A DNA stretch of 27,155 nt, from positions 1-27,155 of the forward strand of contig QORU01000031.1 in assembly GCA_003574785.1 (NCBI GenBank). The letters are read 5' to 3'. Origin of the DNA: Taklimakanibacter deserti (GTDB lineage Bacteria > Pseudomonadota > Alphaproteobacteria > Rhizobiales > Aestuariivirgaceae). The notes under the pieces were generated by a model that had not been told where the DNA came from, did no database searches, and saw only the letters and a list, made by a program, of their open reading frames with translations. The position numbers and the translations under genes were made by a program. This document shows positions 16,398 through 24,668 of the stretch, piece after piece (positions within the stretch are counted from its first letter, which is position 1; the number at the start of each line of letters is the position of its first letter).

Positions 16398-18190
16398 GGT
16401 CTAGCATACCATAGTGTGGCGTCCTCGAAACCCGGAAGCGGCTGCCGGTCGGGCCGGCCGACGCGCGTCCAGCGCGCCACCCATTGGCCGCCGGAATTGT
16501 AGAAGGGCACGATGTAGAAGCCGTTGACCAGGAGCCGGTCGAGCGCCCGGACGGCGGCAACGAAATCCTCGCGCGTCGTGGCTTTGAGCAGAGCCTCGAT
16601 CATGCGATCGACAGCCGGATCGGCGATGCCCGGATAGTTGCGCGTTCCCTTGGTGTCGCGGCCGGCGCTGCCGTAATAGAAATCCTGCTCATTGCCGGGC
16701 GAGAGCGAATTGTACCACATCACCGGCAGCATATCGAAGTCGTAGGTGTCGAGCATGCGCTGGAACTGGGCGGAATCGACCGTGCGGATGGTGACCCTGA
16801 TGCCGATCTGACGCAGCGTGCGCTGATAATGCAGCGCAACCCTTTCCTGCTCGCGGCTCAGGCAGGAAATGGTGAAGGCGAAAGCCTCGCCGGTCTTGCG
16901 GTTGACGAGCGTCTCGCCGCGGATCTCCCAGCCGGCCTCGCTGAGCAGCGCCACGGCGCGGCGCAGCATCTTGCGGTCGCGGCCCGAGCCGTCGGTCCTG
17001 GGCAATTCATAGCTGCCGTCGAGGATTTGCGGATCGATGCGCCAGGCATCGGCACCGAGAAGCGCCACTTCGCGGGCATCGGCCGGATGGCCGAGATAGG
17101 ACAATTCCGAGCCCGAATAATAGCCTTGTGTGCGGCGATAGAGGCCGGAAAAGATGTTGGCGTTCAACCATTCGAAGTCGAAGGCTTCGACGAGGGCCCG
17201 GCGCACCAGGGGATCGGCGAACAAGGGCCGCCTGGTGTTGAAGGCGAAGCCATTCGCGGCGGCGGGCGTCTTCTGTTCGATCCGCTCACGCACGACCTTG
17301 CCCGCCTTCGCCGCCGGAAAGTCATAGGCTTGCGACCAGCGGCCGGGATCGGTCTCGACCCTGACGTCGACGAGGCCCTTCTTGAAGGCCTCGAGAGCCG
17401 AATTGCTGTCACGGAAATAATCGACGCGCAGCTCATCGAAATTCCACAGGCCGCGATTGTAGGGAATCGCCTTGCCCCAATAGTCGGGATTTTTCTTGTA
17501 GGTGATGCGCTCGCCCGGCCTGACCTCAGCCAGGACATAGGGCCCTGAGCCCATGATCGCATCGAGCGTGCTCGCCTCGAAATTGCGGGTCTCCCAATGG
17601 TGCTTCGGCAGGATCGGCATCAGCCCCATGATCAGCGGCAATTCGCGGTCGCCCTCGTCCTGCGTCATGATGATGGTGCGGGAATCCGGCGTCTCTATAC
17701 TCTTGACCTTGGAATAATAGGTCTTGAATCGGGGCAGACCGTGATCGCGCAAGGTCTCGAGCGAGAAGACGACATCGGCGGCGGTCACCGGCTTGCCGTC
17801 GGAGAAACGCGCCTGGGGCCTCAGCACGAAGGTCATCCGGCTGCGGTCAGGGCTCACATCGATGCTTTCGGCGAGAAGGCCATAGACGGTGAAGGGCTCG
17901 TCATAGTTGCGGCTCATCAGGCTTTCGAAGACATGCGGAGAGACGCTGAGCGCCTTCTCGCCCTTGACGATGAAGGGATTGACGCTGTCGAAGCTGCCGG
18001 TGGTGGCCAGGCGCAACAGGCCGCCTTGCGGCGCCGAGGGATCGGCATAGGGCAGGTGCGCGAAGCCCGGCGGCAAGGCCGGCTCGCCATGCATGGCGAT
18101 GCCGTGGCGCGGTTCGGCCGTGACGGGGCCCGCGGCCGCGAGGCAGGCGAGTGCCGCGACAAAGAGGCGGGAGATCCAGATCTTGGCCAT
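16394..18190 (-). CDS. Extracellular solute-binding protein, family 5 (YejA-like)
   Basis: This 598-residue protein is a periplasmic peptide-binding component of an ABC importer (SBP family 5). It has a signal peptide (MAKIWISRLFVAALACLAAAGPVTA). The mature start HGIAMHGEPALPPGFAHLPYADP... and GGLLRLATTGSFDSVNPFIVKG resembles YejA, which binds oligopeptides such as microcin C in enterobacteria. Later signatures include VTAADVVFSLETLRDHG, IMGSGPYVLAEVRPGERITYKKNPDYWG and RRALVEAFDFEWLN. ATG 18190 gives the clean signal peptide; a TTG at 18217 would add nine residues. No permease or ATPase genes are next to it, so the transporter must be encoded elsewhere. The following gene, a cytoplasmic CPWC oxidoreductase, overlaps it by four bases. 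Confidence 0.9.
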   Translation of the reverse strand: MAKIWISRLFVAALACLAAAGPVTAEPRHGIAMHGEPALPPGFAHLPYADPSAPQGGLLRLATTGSFDSVNPFIVKGEKALSVSPHVFESLMSRNYDEPFTVYGLLAESIDVSPDRSRMTFVLRPQARFSDGKPVTAADVVFSLETLRDHGLPRFKTYYSKVKSIETPDSRTIIMTQDEGDRELPLIMGLMPILPKHHWETRNFEASTLDAIMGSGPYVLAEVRPGERITYKKNPDYWGKAIPYNRGLWNFDELRVDYFRDSNSALEAFKKGLVDVRVETDPGRWSQAYDFPAAKAGKVVRERIEQKTPAAANGFAFNTRRPLFADPLVRRALVEAFDFEWLNANIFSGLYRRTQGYYSGSELSYLGHPADAREVALLGADAWRIDPQILDGSYELPRTDGSGRDRKMLRRAVALLSEAGWEIRGETLVNRKTGEAFAFTISCLSREQERVALHYQRTLRQIGIRVTIRTVDSAQFQRMLDTYDFDMLPVMWYNSLSPGNEQDFYYGSAGRDTKGTRNYPGIADPAVDRMIEALLKATTREDFVAAVRALDRLLVNGFYIVPFYNSGGQWVARWTRVGRPDRQPLPGFEDATLWYARP

Positions 18191-18277
18191 GAAAGGAACT
18201 CGCCGATTCGGTTGCAAGGACCGGGTCAGGACGATTGCAACGGGAAACCGTCCAAAATGATGACCGGCTCGGCAGAT

Positions 18278-18619
18278 TTAATGTCTGCGGGCGCCGCGCA
18301 GCCGATAGCGGCTGTTCTTCGAATCGAAGCCTTCGAAGAATTCCCGGATCTGCGGATGACGGATCGGCTCGCCGGTCTCGTCGTCGAGCAGATTCTGCTC
18401 GGAAACATAGGCGACATACTCGGTTTCTTCGTTCTCGGCGAAGAGATGATAGAAGGGCTGGTCCTTGCGCGGGCGGATGTCCTCCGGGATCGACAGCCAC
18501 CATTCCTCGGTGTTGTTGAAGACCGGATCGACATCGAAGATCACGCCGCGAAACGGGAACAGCCGATGCTTGACCACTTGCCCGATGCGGAACTTTGCCT
18601 GGGGAATTTCGCCCGTCAT
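18278..18619 (-). CDS. hspQ: Heat shock protein HspQ
   Basis: HspQ (YccV-like) is a small cytoplasmic protein, known in enterobacteria as a hemimethylated-DNA-binding factor and a specificity enhancer of the Lon protease. The 113-residue product carries KFRIGQVVKHRLFPFRGVIFDVDP and the hallmark FNNTEEWWLSIPEDIRPRKDQPFYHLFAEN, then YVAYVSEQNLLDD. ATG 18619 matches the family's usual N-terminus and length and has AAAGGGG just upstream, although the spacing is short; an earlier in-frame start would add 26 atypical residues. It lies upstream of, and in the same direction as, the solute-binding protein gene (87-base gap), and is divergent from the AEC transporter gene. No heat-shock promoter box was identified. 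Confidence 0.92.
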   Translation of the reverse strand: MTGEIPQAKFRIGQVVKHRLFPFRGVIFDVDPVFNNTEEWWLSIPEDIRPRKDQPFYHLFAENEETEYVAYVSEQNLLDDETGEPIRHPQIREFFEGFDSKNSRYRLRGARRH

Positions 18620-18720
18620 AGCCCCTTTGATGACAAGCCTTGACCGTAAAGGCAAGAGGGCAGTGAGTCGCTTGTTGAAAAGGGAATTGCCTCCCATTAA
18701 GGAGGGGCCAGAGGTAACTA

Positions 18721-19668
18721 TTGGCCGAAATTCTCGATCTCGCTCTGCCGTTTTTCGGCCTTGTCGTGCTTGGTGTCGCGGCCGCCCGTATCTGGGCGGT
18801 CGGCGATCAGGGCCTCGAATGGCTCAACATCTTTCTCATCTGGTTCGCGCTGCCGGCCTTGATCTTCCTTGTCGTAGCGGCAGCGCCCTTCGAGAAGCTG
18901 ATCGATTGGCCTTATGTCGCGGCCACCGCATCCGCGACGGCTGTCGCCTTCATGACCGTGTTCCTCGTCTCCTGGCGGCTTCTCGGCACGACCTTCAAGG
19001 TCGCGGTCCTGCAGGGCACGGCCGGCAGCTACGGCAATGTCGGCTATATGGGGCTGCCGCTGGCGGTCGCCTTCTTCGGGCCCGAGGCCGCGGTGCCGGC
19101 AGCGCTCGTCTTCTGTTTCGACTGCGCCTTGCAGTTCACCCTCACCGCGTTTCTCGCGACGCTCGCGCATGAGCGCAACGAGGATGCGCATTGGGGCGAG
19201 ATCGGCCTCAGCATCGTGAAGCGGGTGCTCGGCCATCCGTTCATCGTCGCCACGATCCTGGGCGGCATCGCATCGGCCTTCTCCTTCACGGCGCCGGGCG
19301 CCTTGGGCACGATCCTCACCATGCTGATGAATTCGGCGGGGCCGGTGGCGCTCTTTGCGCTCGGCGTCACGGTCGGCGCCCGCAAGTTCGGCGGCATCGG
19401 GCGCGAGATGCCGCTGGTCGCCGGGATGAAGACGATCGTGCAGCCGCTCATCGCCTTTGCCGCTCTGAGCCTCATCGTGCCCGGCCTCGATCCCTTGTGG
19501 CGCGACGTCGCCTTGATGATGGCGGCCTTGCCGACCGCCTCCAACGCCTTCATCCTCGCCAGCCAGTACAAGGCCTATATCGAAGGCGCATCGACCGCGG
19601 TGCTCATCACCACCATCATCTCAGGGATCACGATCCCGTTGCTGATCTATCTGCTGCAGGCGGGATAG
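18721..19668 (+). CDS. AEC family transporter (auxin efflux carrier-like)
   Basis: The 315-residue polytopic inner-membrane protein shows about ten hydrophobic segments and family features of the auxin efflux carrier superfamily. These include an N-terminal LPFFGLVVLGVAAARI, GSYGNVGYMGLPLAVAFFG at the first repeat crossover, and LPTASNAFILASQY at the second. Bacterial members export small carboxylates such as malate or malonate; the substrate here cannot be told. The start is a TTG at 18721, six bases after a good GGAGGGG/AGAGG stretch; no ATG fits. Its 3' end overlaps the convergent UbiH-type gene by 41 bases, so read-through from either side would make antisense RNA. Confidence 0.9.
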   Translation: MAEILDLALPFFGLVVLGVAAARIWAVGDQGLEWLNIFLIWFALPALIFLVVAAAPFEKLIDWPYVAATASATAVAFMTVFLVSWRLLGTTFKVAVLQGTAGSYGNVGYMGLPLAVAFFGPEAAVPAALVFCFDCALQFTLTAFLATLAHERNEDAHWGEIGLSIVKRVLGHPFIVATILGGIASAFSFTAPGALGTILTMLMNSAGPVALFALGVTVGARKFGGIGREMPLVAGMKTIVQPLIAFAALSLIVPGLDPLWRDVALMMAALPTASNAFILASQYKAYIEGASTAVLITTIISGITIPLLIYLLQAG

Positions 19669-20842
19669 AGGATCCGCCGAGGCCGATCGTCATGGCGAAG
19701 CGGCGCAGCGGGCCGAAAGAGGCGAGCGCCGCAAGCCCCGCGGCGCGGCCCGCATCCATCGGCAAATAGCCCGAGAGCAGCGAGCGGTTCATCAGATCGA
19801 TGACCGCTTGCCTCGGCCGCACGTCGCGCTGGCGCCGCCCATCATAGTCAGACAGGACCGCGTCGCCGCCGAAATCGTCGCCCTTGTCGCGCGCCGCGGT
19901 CATCAGAGCGACGGCGTCATGGGCGTCGCGGAAGGACATGTTGAGGCCCTGGGCGCCGATCGGCGGCACGATATGGGCGGCCTCGCCGATCAGCATCACG
20001 CGATGCCGGGCAAAAGTTTCGGCGCGGGCACCCGACATGGGGAAGGACTGGCGCGGGCCGATGTCGCTGACGAGGCCGAGCTCGCCATGGCTCATAGCCT
20101 GGATCTCGGCCGCCAGCGCCTTGCCGTCGAGGGCCATGAGCGCATCGGCGCGCTCTGGCCTCTCCATCCAGACCAGCGACGAGCGGTGTCCCGGCAAGGG
20201 CACGGTCGTGAACGGACCGGCCGGCTTGTGATATTCGCTCGATATGCCGTGATGCGGTCGCGAATGGGCGAAGCTCACGGCGATCGCCGTCTGCTCATAG
20301 GACCAGGTGACGGTGCCGATCCCCGCCGCCTGGCGCAAAGGCGAATGGCGGCCGTCGGCGGCGAGCACGAGCCGGCCTGCAAGCGTCGTGCCATCGTCCA
20401 AAGCGAGGGTGGCGATCCCGCCCTTGACCGAGCAGCCGGAAACACTGGCGCGACGGAACTCTGCGCCGAGCTCACGTGCGCGCTCCTCGAGCGCGGGCTT
20501 CAGCACCGCGAGCGGGATGTTCCAGCCGAAAGCCTCGAGGCCCGCTTCGCGCGCCGAGAAAACCAGTTCCGGTGCGGAGAAGAGGGCGCCCGTGTCATCG
20601 ACGAGGCGCAGCTTGCGCAAAGGCGCGGCGATCTCGATTAGCGTTCCCGGCCACAGACCCGCCGCTTCGAGCACCGCGAGCGAGGGCATCATGAGCGCCA
20701 CGGTGCGGGGGTCGGGCCGCGTGCTTTCGGGGCCGGTGACCATGGCGGTGGTGAAGCCTCCGGCCGCCGCAAGGCAGGCCGCGACGAGGCCGGCGGGGCC
20801 GGCACCCGCAACGATCACATCGACATCGGCATGCTCTGACAT
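19628..20842 (-). CDS. UbiH/UbiF-type FAD-dependent hydroxylase
   Basis: The 404-residue protein is a class A flavin monooxygenase of the UbiH/UbiF/COQ6 type, which hydroxylates the ring of ubiquinone precursors at the inner membrane. It shows the FAD-binding VAGAGPAGLVAACLAAAGG near the N-terminus, the mid VLAADGRHSPLR (DG motif), and LIGEAAHIVPPIGAQGLNMSFRDA (the GD-like second FAD motif, with GEAAH in place of the usual GDAAH). ATG 20842 gives the standard N-terminus; an earlier in-frame start would add 15 unlike residues. Which ring position it modifies cannot be decided here (UbiF, UbiL and UbiM are alternatives). Divergent from DUF2182 by 65 bases; the 3' end overlaps the AEC gene. Confidence 0.9.
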   Translation of the reverse strand: MSEHADVDVIVAGAGPAGLVAACLAAAGGFTTAMVTGPESTRPDPRTVALMMPSLAVLEAAGLWPGTLIEIAAPLRKLRLVDDTGALFSAPELVFSAREAGLEAFGWNIPLAVLKPALEERARELGAEFRRASVSGCSVKGGIATLALDDGTTLAGRLVLAADGRHSPLRQAAGIGTVTWSYEQTAIAVSFAHSRPHHGISSEYHKPAGPFTTVPLPGHRSSLVWMERPERADALMALDGKALAAEIQAMSHGELGLVSDIGPRQSFPMSGARAETFARHRVMLIGEAAHIVPPIGAQGLNMSFRDAHDAVALMTAARDKGDDFGGDAVLSDYDGRRQRDVRPRQAVIDLMNRSLLSGYLPMDAGRAAGLAALASFGPLRRFAMTIGLGGSSIPPAADRSATGS

Positions 20843-20907
20843 CAGGTCACAATGCGACCCCGCGCAAGGGGCTTCAAGAGCGAGCAATGTCGCGGTAGCT
20901 TCGCCCC

Positions 20908-21654
20908 ATGGACCTGATCCTCAGACATTCGACCAGCTGGCCGCGCTTGTTCATGGCCCTGTGCCTGGCCACCATCCTGTCGGTGTCGGGCCTCACGCTC
21001 TGGATGTCGACCGGCGCTTCCTTTGCGGGGTGGCTGAGCCTCCTGTGCGCGCCTCAGCCCGGCGCCGGTTTCGCGCAAGTCGCGGCACTGTGGCTTGCCA
21101 TGACATTGGCCATGATGATCCCCTCGGCGGCGCCGATGCTCTCGACCTATCTCGACATCGCCGAGGCGGCGGAGGCGAAGCAGATCAAGATCGCATCGCC
21201 CTTGTGGCTCGCCGCGGGCTATGGCGCGGTGTGGATCGGCTTCGCGTTGGCCGCTTCGATCGCGCAATGGACGGCGCTCGCCTCGGGCTATGCGGGCGAG
21301 TTCCAGGGCCGTTTCGCCGGGCTCATCCTCATCGGCGCCGGCGCCTATCAGTTCACCGGGCTCAAGCATGCCTGCCTCAGCAAATGCCGCGCCCCCATGT
21401 CCTATTTCCTGGCGCAATGGAGCGACCGGCCCCTGGGCGTCCTGCGCATGGGCCTCGATCAGGGACTCAACTGCTTCGGCTGCTGCTGGGCACTGATGAC
21501 GCTGAGCTTCGTGGCGGGCCTCATGAATATCCTGTGGATGGCCTTCATCGGCCTTGTCATGGTGCTGGAGAAGACCCTCGCCGAGCCCAAACCCTTGTCC
21601 TATGGCCTAGGCTTCGGTCTCATCGGCGCCGGCCTTCTCATGCTTTTCATCTAG
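20908..21654 (+). CDS. DUF2182 predicted metal-binding membrane protein
   Basis: The 248-residue integral membrane protein fits DUF2182. Features are the helix WLAMTLAMMIPSAAPM (residues 62-77), then KHACLSKCRAPM (His154, Cys156, Cys160) and LNCFGCCWALM (Cys189, Cys192, Cys193), followed by further hydrophobic spans to the C-terminus. Five or six transmembrane segments are likely. The paired Cys clusters and the double methionine suggest a bound metal, plausibly copper; the function is not established. No ribosome-binding site is obvious before ATG 20908. Nine bases separate it from the DUF1326 gene, so the two form an operon, a pairing I recall from other Hyphomicrobiales. Confidence 0.9.
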   Translation: MDLILRHSTSWPRLFMALCLATILSVSGLTLWMSTGASFAGWLSLLCAPQPGAGFAQVAALWLAMTLAMMIPSAAPMLSTYLDIAEAAEAKQIKIASPLWLAAGYGAVWIGFALAASIAQWTALASGYAGEFQGRFAGLILIGAGAYQFTGLKHACLSKCRAPMSYFLAQWSDRPLGVLRMGLDQGLNCFGCCWALMTLSFVAGLMNILWMAFIGLVMVLEKTLAEPKPLSYGLGFGLIGAGLLMLFI

Positions 21655-21663
21655 GAGAACTTA

Positions 21664-22278
21664 ATGGCTCGTGAGCCCTGGCATATCAAAGGCGAATTGA
21701 TCCTGTCGTGCAATTGCACCGTCTTCTGTCCCTGCGTGCTCTCGCTCGGAAAACATCCGCCTACGGAAGGTTATTGCCAGACCTGGGGCGGCATCCGCAT
21801 CGATGACGGGAAATTCGGCGAGGTCGGCCTTTCCGGCATCAATCTCGGCCTCATCATCGAGATACCGGGCCAGATGAGCCGCGGCAACTGGAGTGCCGGT
21901 GTCTATATCGACAATGCGGCGGACATCTACCAGGTGAAGGCGCTGACCCGGATCATGACCGGGCAGGCGGGCGGCACCACGCATCTCCTCTCCATCCTGG
22001 TCGGCCGCTTCCTCGGCGTGTGGCAGGAAGACGTGCGCTACGAGACCGAAGGTGCGACGCGGCGCTTCACCATCCCCAAGATCATCGACGGCGAGATCGC
22101 GCCCATCGCCGGCAAGGAAGCGGGGCAGCACACGACGATCGAGAACAGCCAATATTGGATCGGGCCGCAGATCATCGTGGCGCAGGCGATCAAGAGCCGC
22201 TTCCGCGGCCATGGCCGCAACTGGGATTTTAAAGGCCGTTCGGCCGAGATTTGCGCGCTGGACTGGAAGGGACCCTGA
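21664..22278 (+). CDS. DUF1326 Cys-motif protein
   Basis: The 204-residue protein matches DUF1326. It begins WHIKGELILSCNCTVFCPC, with Cys16, Cys18, Cys22 and Cys24 forming a CxCxxxCxC motif suited to binding a soft metal. The rest is a predicted beta-rich domain with GYCQTWGGIRIDDGKFG, MSRGNWSAGVYIDNAAD and RRFTIPKIIDGEIAPI. No signal peptide or membrane span is present, so it is probably cytoplasmic. AGGAGAA lies just before the ATG, and the stop of the DUF2182 gene is nine bases upstream. The pair may form a membrane-plus-soluble metal delivery or detoxification unit; that is inference. A palindromic repeat (22290-22339) closes the operon. Confidence 0.9.
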   Translation: MAREPWHIKGELILSCNCTVFCPCVLSLGKHPPTEGYCQTWGGIRIDDGKFGEVGLSGINLGLIIEIPGQMSRGNWSAGVYIDNAADIYQVKALTRIMTGQAGGTTHLLSILVGRFLGVWQEDVRYETEGATRRFTIPKIIDGEIAPIAGKEAGQHTTIENSQYWIGPQIIVAQAIKSRFRGHGRNWDFKGRSAEICALDWKGP

Positions 22279-22289
22279 CTTCTTAATTT

Positions 22290-22339
22290 GGCGCGTGATC
22301 GGACGGAAAACCGGTGCCCACTTTTCCTGATCACGCGCC
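22290..22339. repeat. Palindromic repeat / bidirectional terminator
   Basis: GGCGCGTGATC (22290-22300) pairs with GATCACGCGCC (22329-22339), and inside it GGAAAA pairs with TTTTCC. The inner sequence, GGAAAACCGGTGCCCACTTTTCC-like, is a type of short interspersed palindrome I know to be very frequent in Rhizobiales. It sits exactly between the convergent DUF1326 and GST genes, its last base touching the GST stop codon, and is likely to end transcription of both. Confidence 0.75.
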
Positions 22340-22953
22340 TAAGCCGGCTTCAAAGCGGTCGCCTGCATCGAGGGGCGGGCCGAGAAGGCCTTGTGGAAGG
22401 CCCTGAGCTTCGGGCGGTTGTCGCGCCACGGCCAGTCGGGGAGGCGGAAATCGAGATAGGCCAGGGCGACGGCGACCGCGATCGAGCCCGCCGTGACCTC
22501 GTGCAGGTCCTTTTCCCAAGCCTTCTCGAGATCGTCGAACTCGGCCTTGACCCGCAAATGCTGGCGATCCATCCATTCGCGCCACTGCAGCCCTTGCGGG
22601 CGCACCGCCGTCTCATAGCGCTGGCCGACGCCGGCTTCGGCAATGGCCTGGCCCAAGGCGGCGAGGGTGAGCACGCGGAAGCGCTTCACGCCGTCATCGG
22701 GAATCAGCGTCTTGTTGCCGGACACATGGCAGAGATATTCGATGATGACGCGGGAGTCATAGATCGGATGATTGTGGTCGGTGACGAGGACCGGGATCTT
22801 GCCGACCGGCGACAGCTGCGTGAGATCGGCATTGATGGTGACGGGCGTCACCTTGGTCTCGACCGGCTGGACCTTGCCGGCCAGGCCCACTTCGTGGGCG
22901 GTGACGAGACACATGCGGAAAAACGGGGAAACGAGATCGCCATGGAGTTTCAT
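22339..22953 (-). CDS. Glutathione S-transferase family protein
   Basis: The 204-residue protein has the two-domain GST layout. The N-terminal thioredoxin-like domain contains MKLHGDLVSPFFRMCLVTAHEVG, then the glutathione-contacting GKIPVLVTDHNHPIYDSRVIIEYL (cis-Pro in IPVL, then the D-S-R of the GSH site). The C-terminal all-helical domain ends in a GST-type helix (VALAYLDFRLPDWPWRDNRPKLRAFHKAF). It probably conjugates or reduces electrophiles in the cytoplasm; the substrate is unknown. Either ATG 22953 or ATG 22962 could be the start; 22953 gives the common MKL opening. Divergent from the TPR-sulfotransferase gene. Confidence 0.9.
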   Translation of the reverse strand: MKLHGDLVSPFFRMCLVTAHEVGLAGKVQPVETKVTPVTINADLTQLSPVGKIPVLVTDHNHPIYDSRVIIEYLCHVSGNKTLIPDDGVKRFRVLTLAALGQAIAEAGVGQRYETAVRPQGLQWREWMDRQHLRVKAEFDDLEKAWEKDLHEVTAGSIAVAVALAYLDFRLPDWPWRDNRPKLRAFHKAFSARPSMQATALKPA

Positions 22954-23023
22954 GATCAGCATCTTACAGTGGGCCTGTCGCCCGTGTTAAGAGGGCGCGC
23001 GGTTTTTGTCGAGTGGAGAGAAA

Positions 23024-24604
23024 ATGGCGCCGCCCCAGCCCTTGAAGCGTCCCGATCCGGTCGTCGCCCAGCTCAAGCAGGTGCTGGCGCTTCTCGGCCG
23101 GCGCGATTTCGTGGCGGCGGAAGCGGCGGCGCGCCATGTGCAGCGCAACCATCCCGATCATGCCGATGCCAACAATATCCTGGGCGCCGTCCTGATCAAC
23201 CGGAAGAGTCCGGGGGCCGCGGTCAAGTATCTGGAGCTCGCGGCCCGCAAGGAGCCGCGCAACGCCGTCTATCTCAATAATCTCGGCTGCGCCTATCTCG
23301 ATCTCGGCCTGATCGAGCTGGCGCAGGCGCCGCTCACCCGGGCGCTCTCGATCGATCCCAAGCTGATCAAGACTTCGTGGCTCCTGGGCGAGTTCTATCG
23401 CATGGCCGGCAAGCCCGAGCTCGCTCTGCCCTATCACGAGAAGGCCTGCCGCGCCGATCCGCAGAATGCCGACTACAAATGGGCGCTCGGCAAGACGCTC
23501 GACATGCTGGGCCAGAAAGAGGAAGCGCGCGGCTGCTTCGAGGCGCTGCGCGATCACCCGAGGATCGGCGTTTTCGCGCTCCATCGCCTGGCGGCGAATG
23601 ACAAGCACGATCTCGCCTCGCCATTGCTCGCCGCGGTCGAAGCCAAGATCGCCTCGGGCGCCTTCGCCGGCCGCCCCCTCAATGCGCTGCATAATGGCGC
23701 CGCCAAGATCTATGAGCAGAATGGCGATCATCCGAAAGCGTTCGCCCATTTCAGGGCGGCCAATGAAGCCGACAAGGCGCCCTTCGATCTCCAGCGCTAC
23801 AGGACCTGGGTCGACGCGGTCATCGCCCGTTTCACGCCGGAGACCTTTGCCGCGCGCCAGGCCATGGCCACGCGCAGCAATATCCCGGTCTTCGTCATCG
23901 GCATGCCGCGCTCAGGGACCACCCTGGTCGAGCAGATCATCGCGCGCCATCCGCAAGCGGGCGGCGCCGGCGAGCTCGACCGGCTGTGGAAGGTGGGCCA
24001 GGGGTTCCACTATTACGAGGCGAGCGACCGGTTCCTCACCACCATCGATGCCAAGCATGAGGTCGAGATGACGATGCTCGGCGAAAAATATGTCGAGCTC
24101 CTGCAGTTCTTCGCACCGAATGCCCGCCGCATCGTCGACAAGCTGCCGCATAATTTCGAGCTGCTCGGGCTGATCGCGCTCATCCTGCCCGAGGCGCGCA
24201 TCGTGCATTTGCGGCGCAACCCCATCGACACGTGCCTTTCCTGCTATCAGACCAGGCTCAACGAGAAACACGGCTATTCGAGGGATCTCGAGACGCTCGG
24301 CCTCTATTACCGGGAATATGCGCGCCTCATGGCGCATTGGCGCAAGGTGCTGCCGCTCAAATTCCTCGATCTCGACTATGAGAAGCTGACGGGGGATTTC
24401 GATAACGAGGTCCGCCGGCTTATCGCCTTCCTGGATCTTCCCTGGGATCCGGCTTGCCTGAGCTTCCATGAAGCGACGGCGGCGGTCCGGACCTTCAGCC
24501 GCAACCAGGTCCGCAACCCGATCTATCAGACCTCGGTCGGGCGCTGGCGGCGCTATGAGAAGGAGCTTCAGCCGCTGATCAAGGCCTTGGGCGATCTCGT
24601 CTGA
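23024..24604 (+). CDS. TPR-sulfotransferase fusion protein
   Basis: The 526-residue protein joins an N-terminal stretch of tetratricopeptide repeats (about residues 15-200; for example NAVYLNNLGCAYLDLGLIELAQAPLTRAL) to a C-terminal PAPS-dependent sulfotransferase domain. The 5'-phosphosulfate loop is VFVIGMPRSGTTLVEQII (PRSGTTL at 295-301), and the 3'-phosphate-binding region is IVHLRRNPIDTCLSCY (from about 393). The tail RNPIYQTSVGRWRRYEKELQPL is typical of this group. It would transfer sulfate from PAPS to an unknown acceptor, with the TPRs selecting a protein or glycan partner. ATG 23024 follows GGAGAG; an in-frame TTG at 23006 is less likely. There is no signal peptide. A strong terminator follows. 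Confidence 0.9.
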   Translation: MAPPQPLKRPDPVVAQLKQVLALLGRRDFVAAEAAARHVQRNHPDHADANNILGAVLINRKSPGAAVKYLELAARKEPRNAVYLNNLGCAYLDLGLIELAQAPLTRALSIDPKLIKTSWLLGEFYRMAGKPELALPYHEKACRADPQNADYKWALGKTLDMLGQKEEARGCFEALRDHPRIGVFALHRLAANDKHDLASPLLAAVEAKIASGAFAGRPLNALHNGAAKIYEQNGDHPKAFAHFRAANEADKAPFDLQRYRTWVDAVIARFTPETFAARQAMATRSNIPVFVIGMPRSGTTLVEQIIARHPQAGGAGELDRLWKVGQGFHYYEASDRFLTTIDAKHEVEMTMLGEKYVELLQFFAPNARRIVDKLPHNFELLGLIALILPEARIVHLRRNPIDTCLSCYQTRLNEKHGYSRDLETLGLYYREYARLMAHWRKVLPLKFLDLDYEKLTGDFDNEVRRLIAFLDLPWDPACLSFHEATAAVRTFSRNQVRNPIYQTSVGRWRRYEKELQPLIKALGDLV

Positions 24605-24620
24605 CTGGCCACAAAAAAAG

Positions 24621-24645
24621 AAAGCCCGGCGCGAGGCCGGGCTTT
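24621..24645. terminator. Bidirectional rho-independent terminator
   Basis: AAAGCCCGGC (24621-24630) pairs with GCCGGGCTTT (24636-24645) around GCGAG, with an A tract (24613-24623) on the left and TTTT on the right. It therefore works as an intrinsic terminator on the minus strand (strong U tract) and plausibly on the plus strand. It lies between the convergent sulfotransferase and peroxiredoxin genes. Confidence 0.88.
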
Positions 24646-24668
24646 TGAAGGTGGCCGTCCAGGGAGAT

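Noticed and set aside
24611..24650. CRISPR-like or tandem repeat at the A tract
   Set aside because: It is a single GC hairpin flanked by A and T tracts, a standard bidirectional terminator. No direct repeats with spacers occur anywhere in the window.
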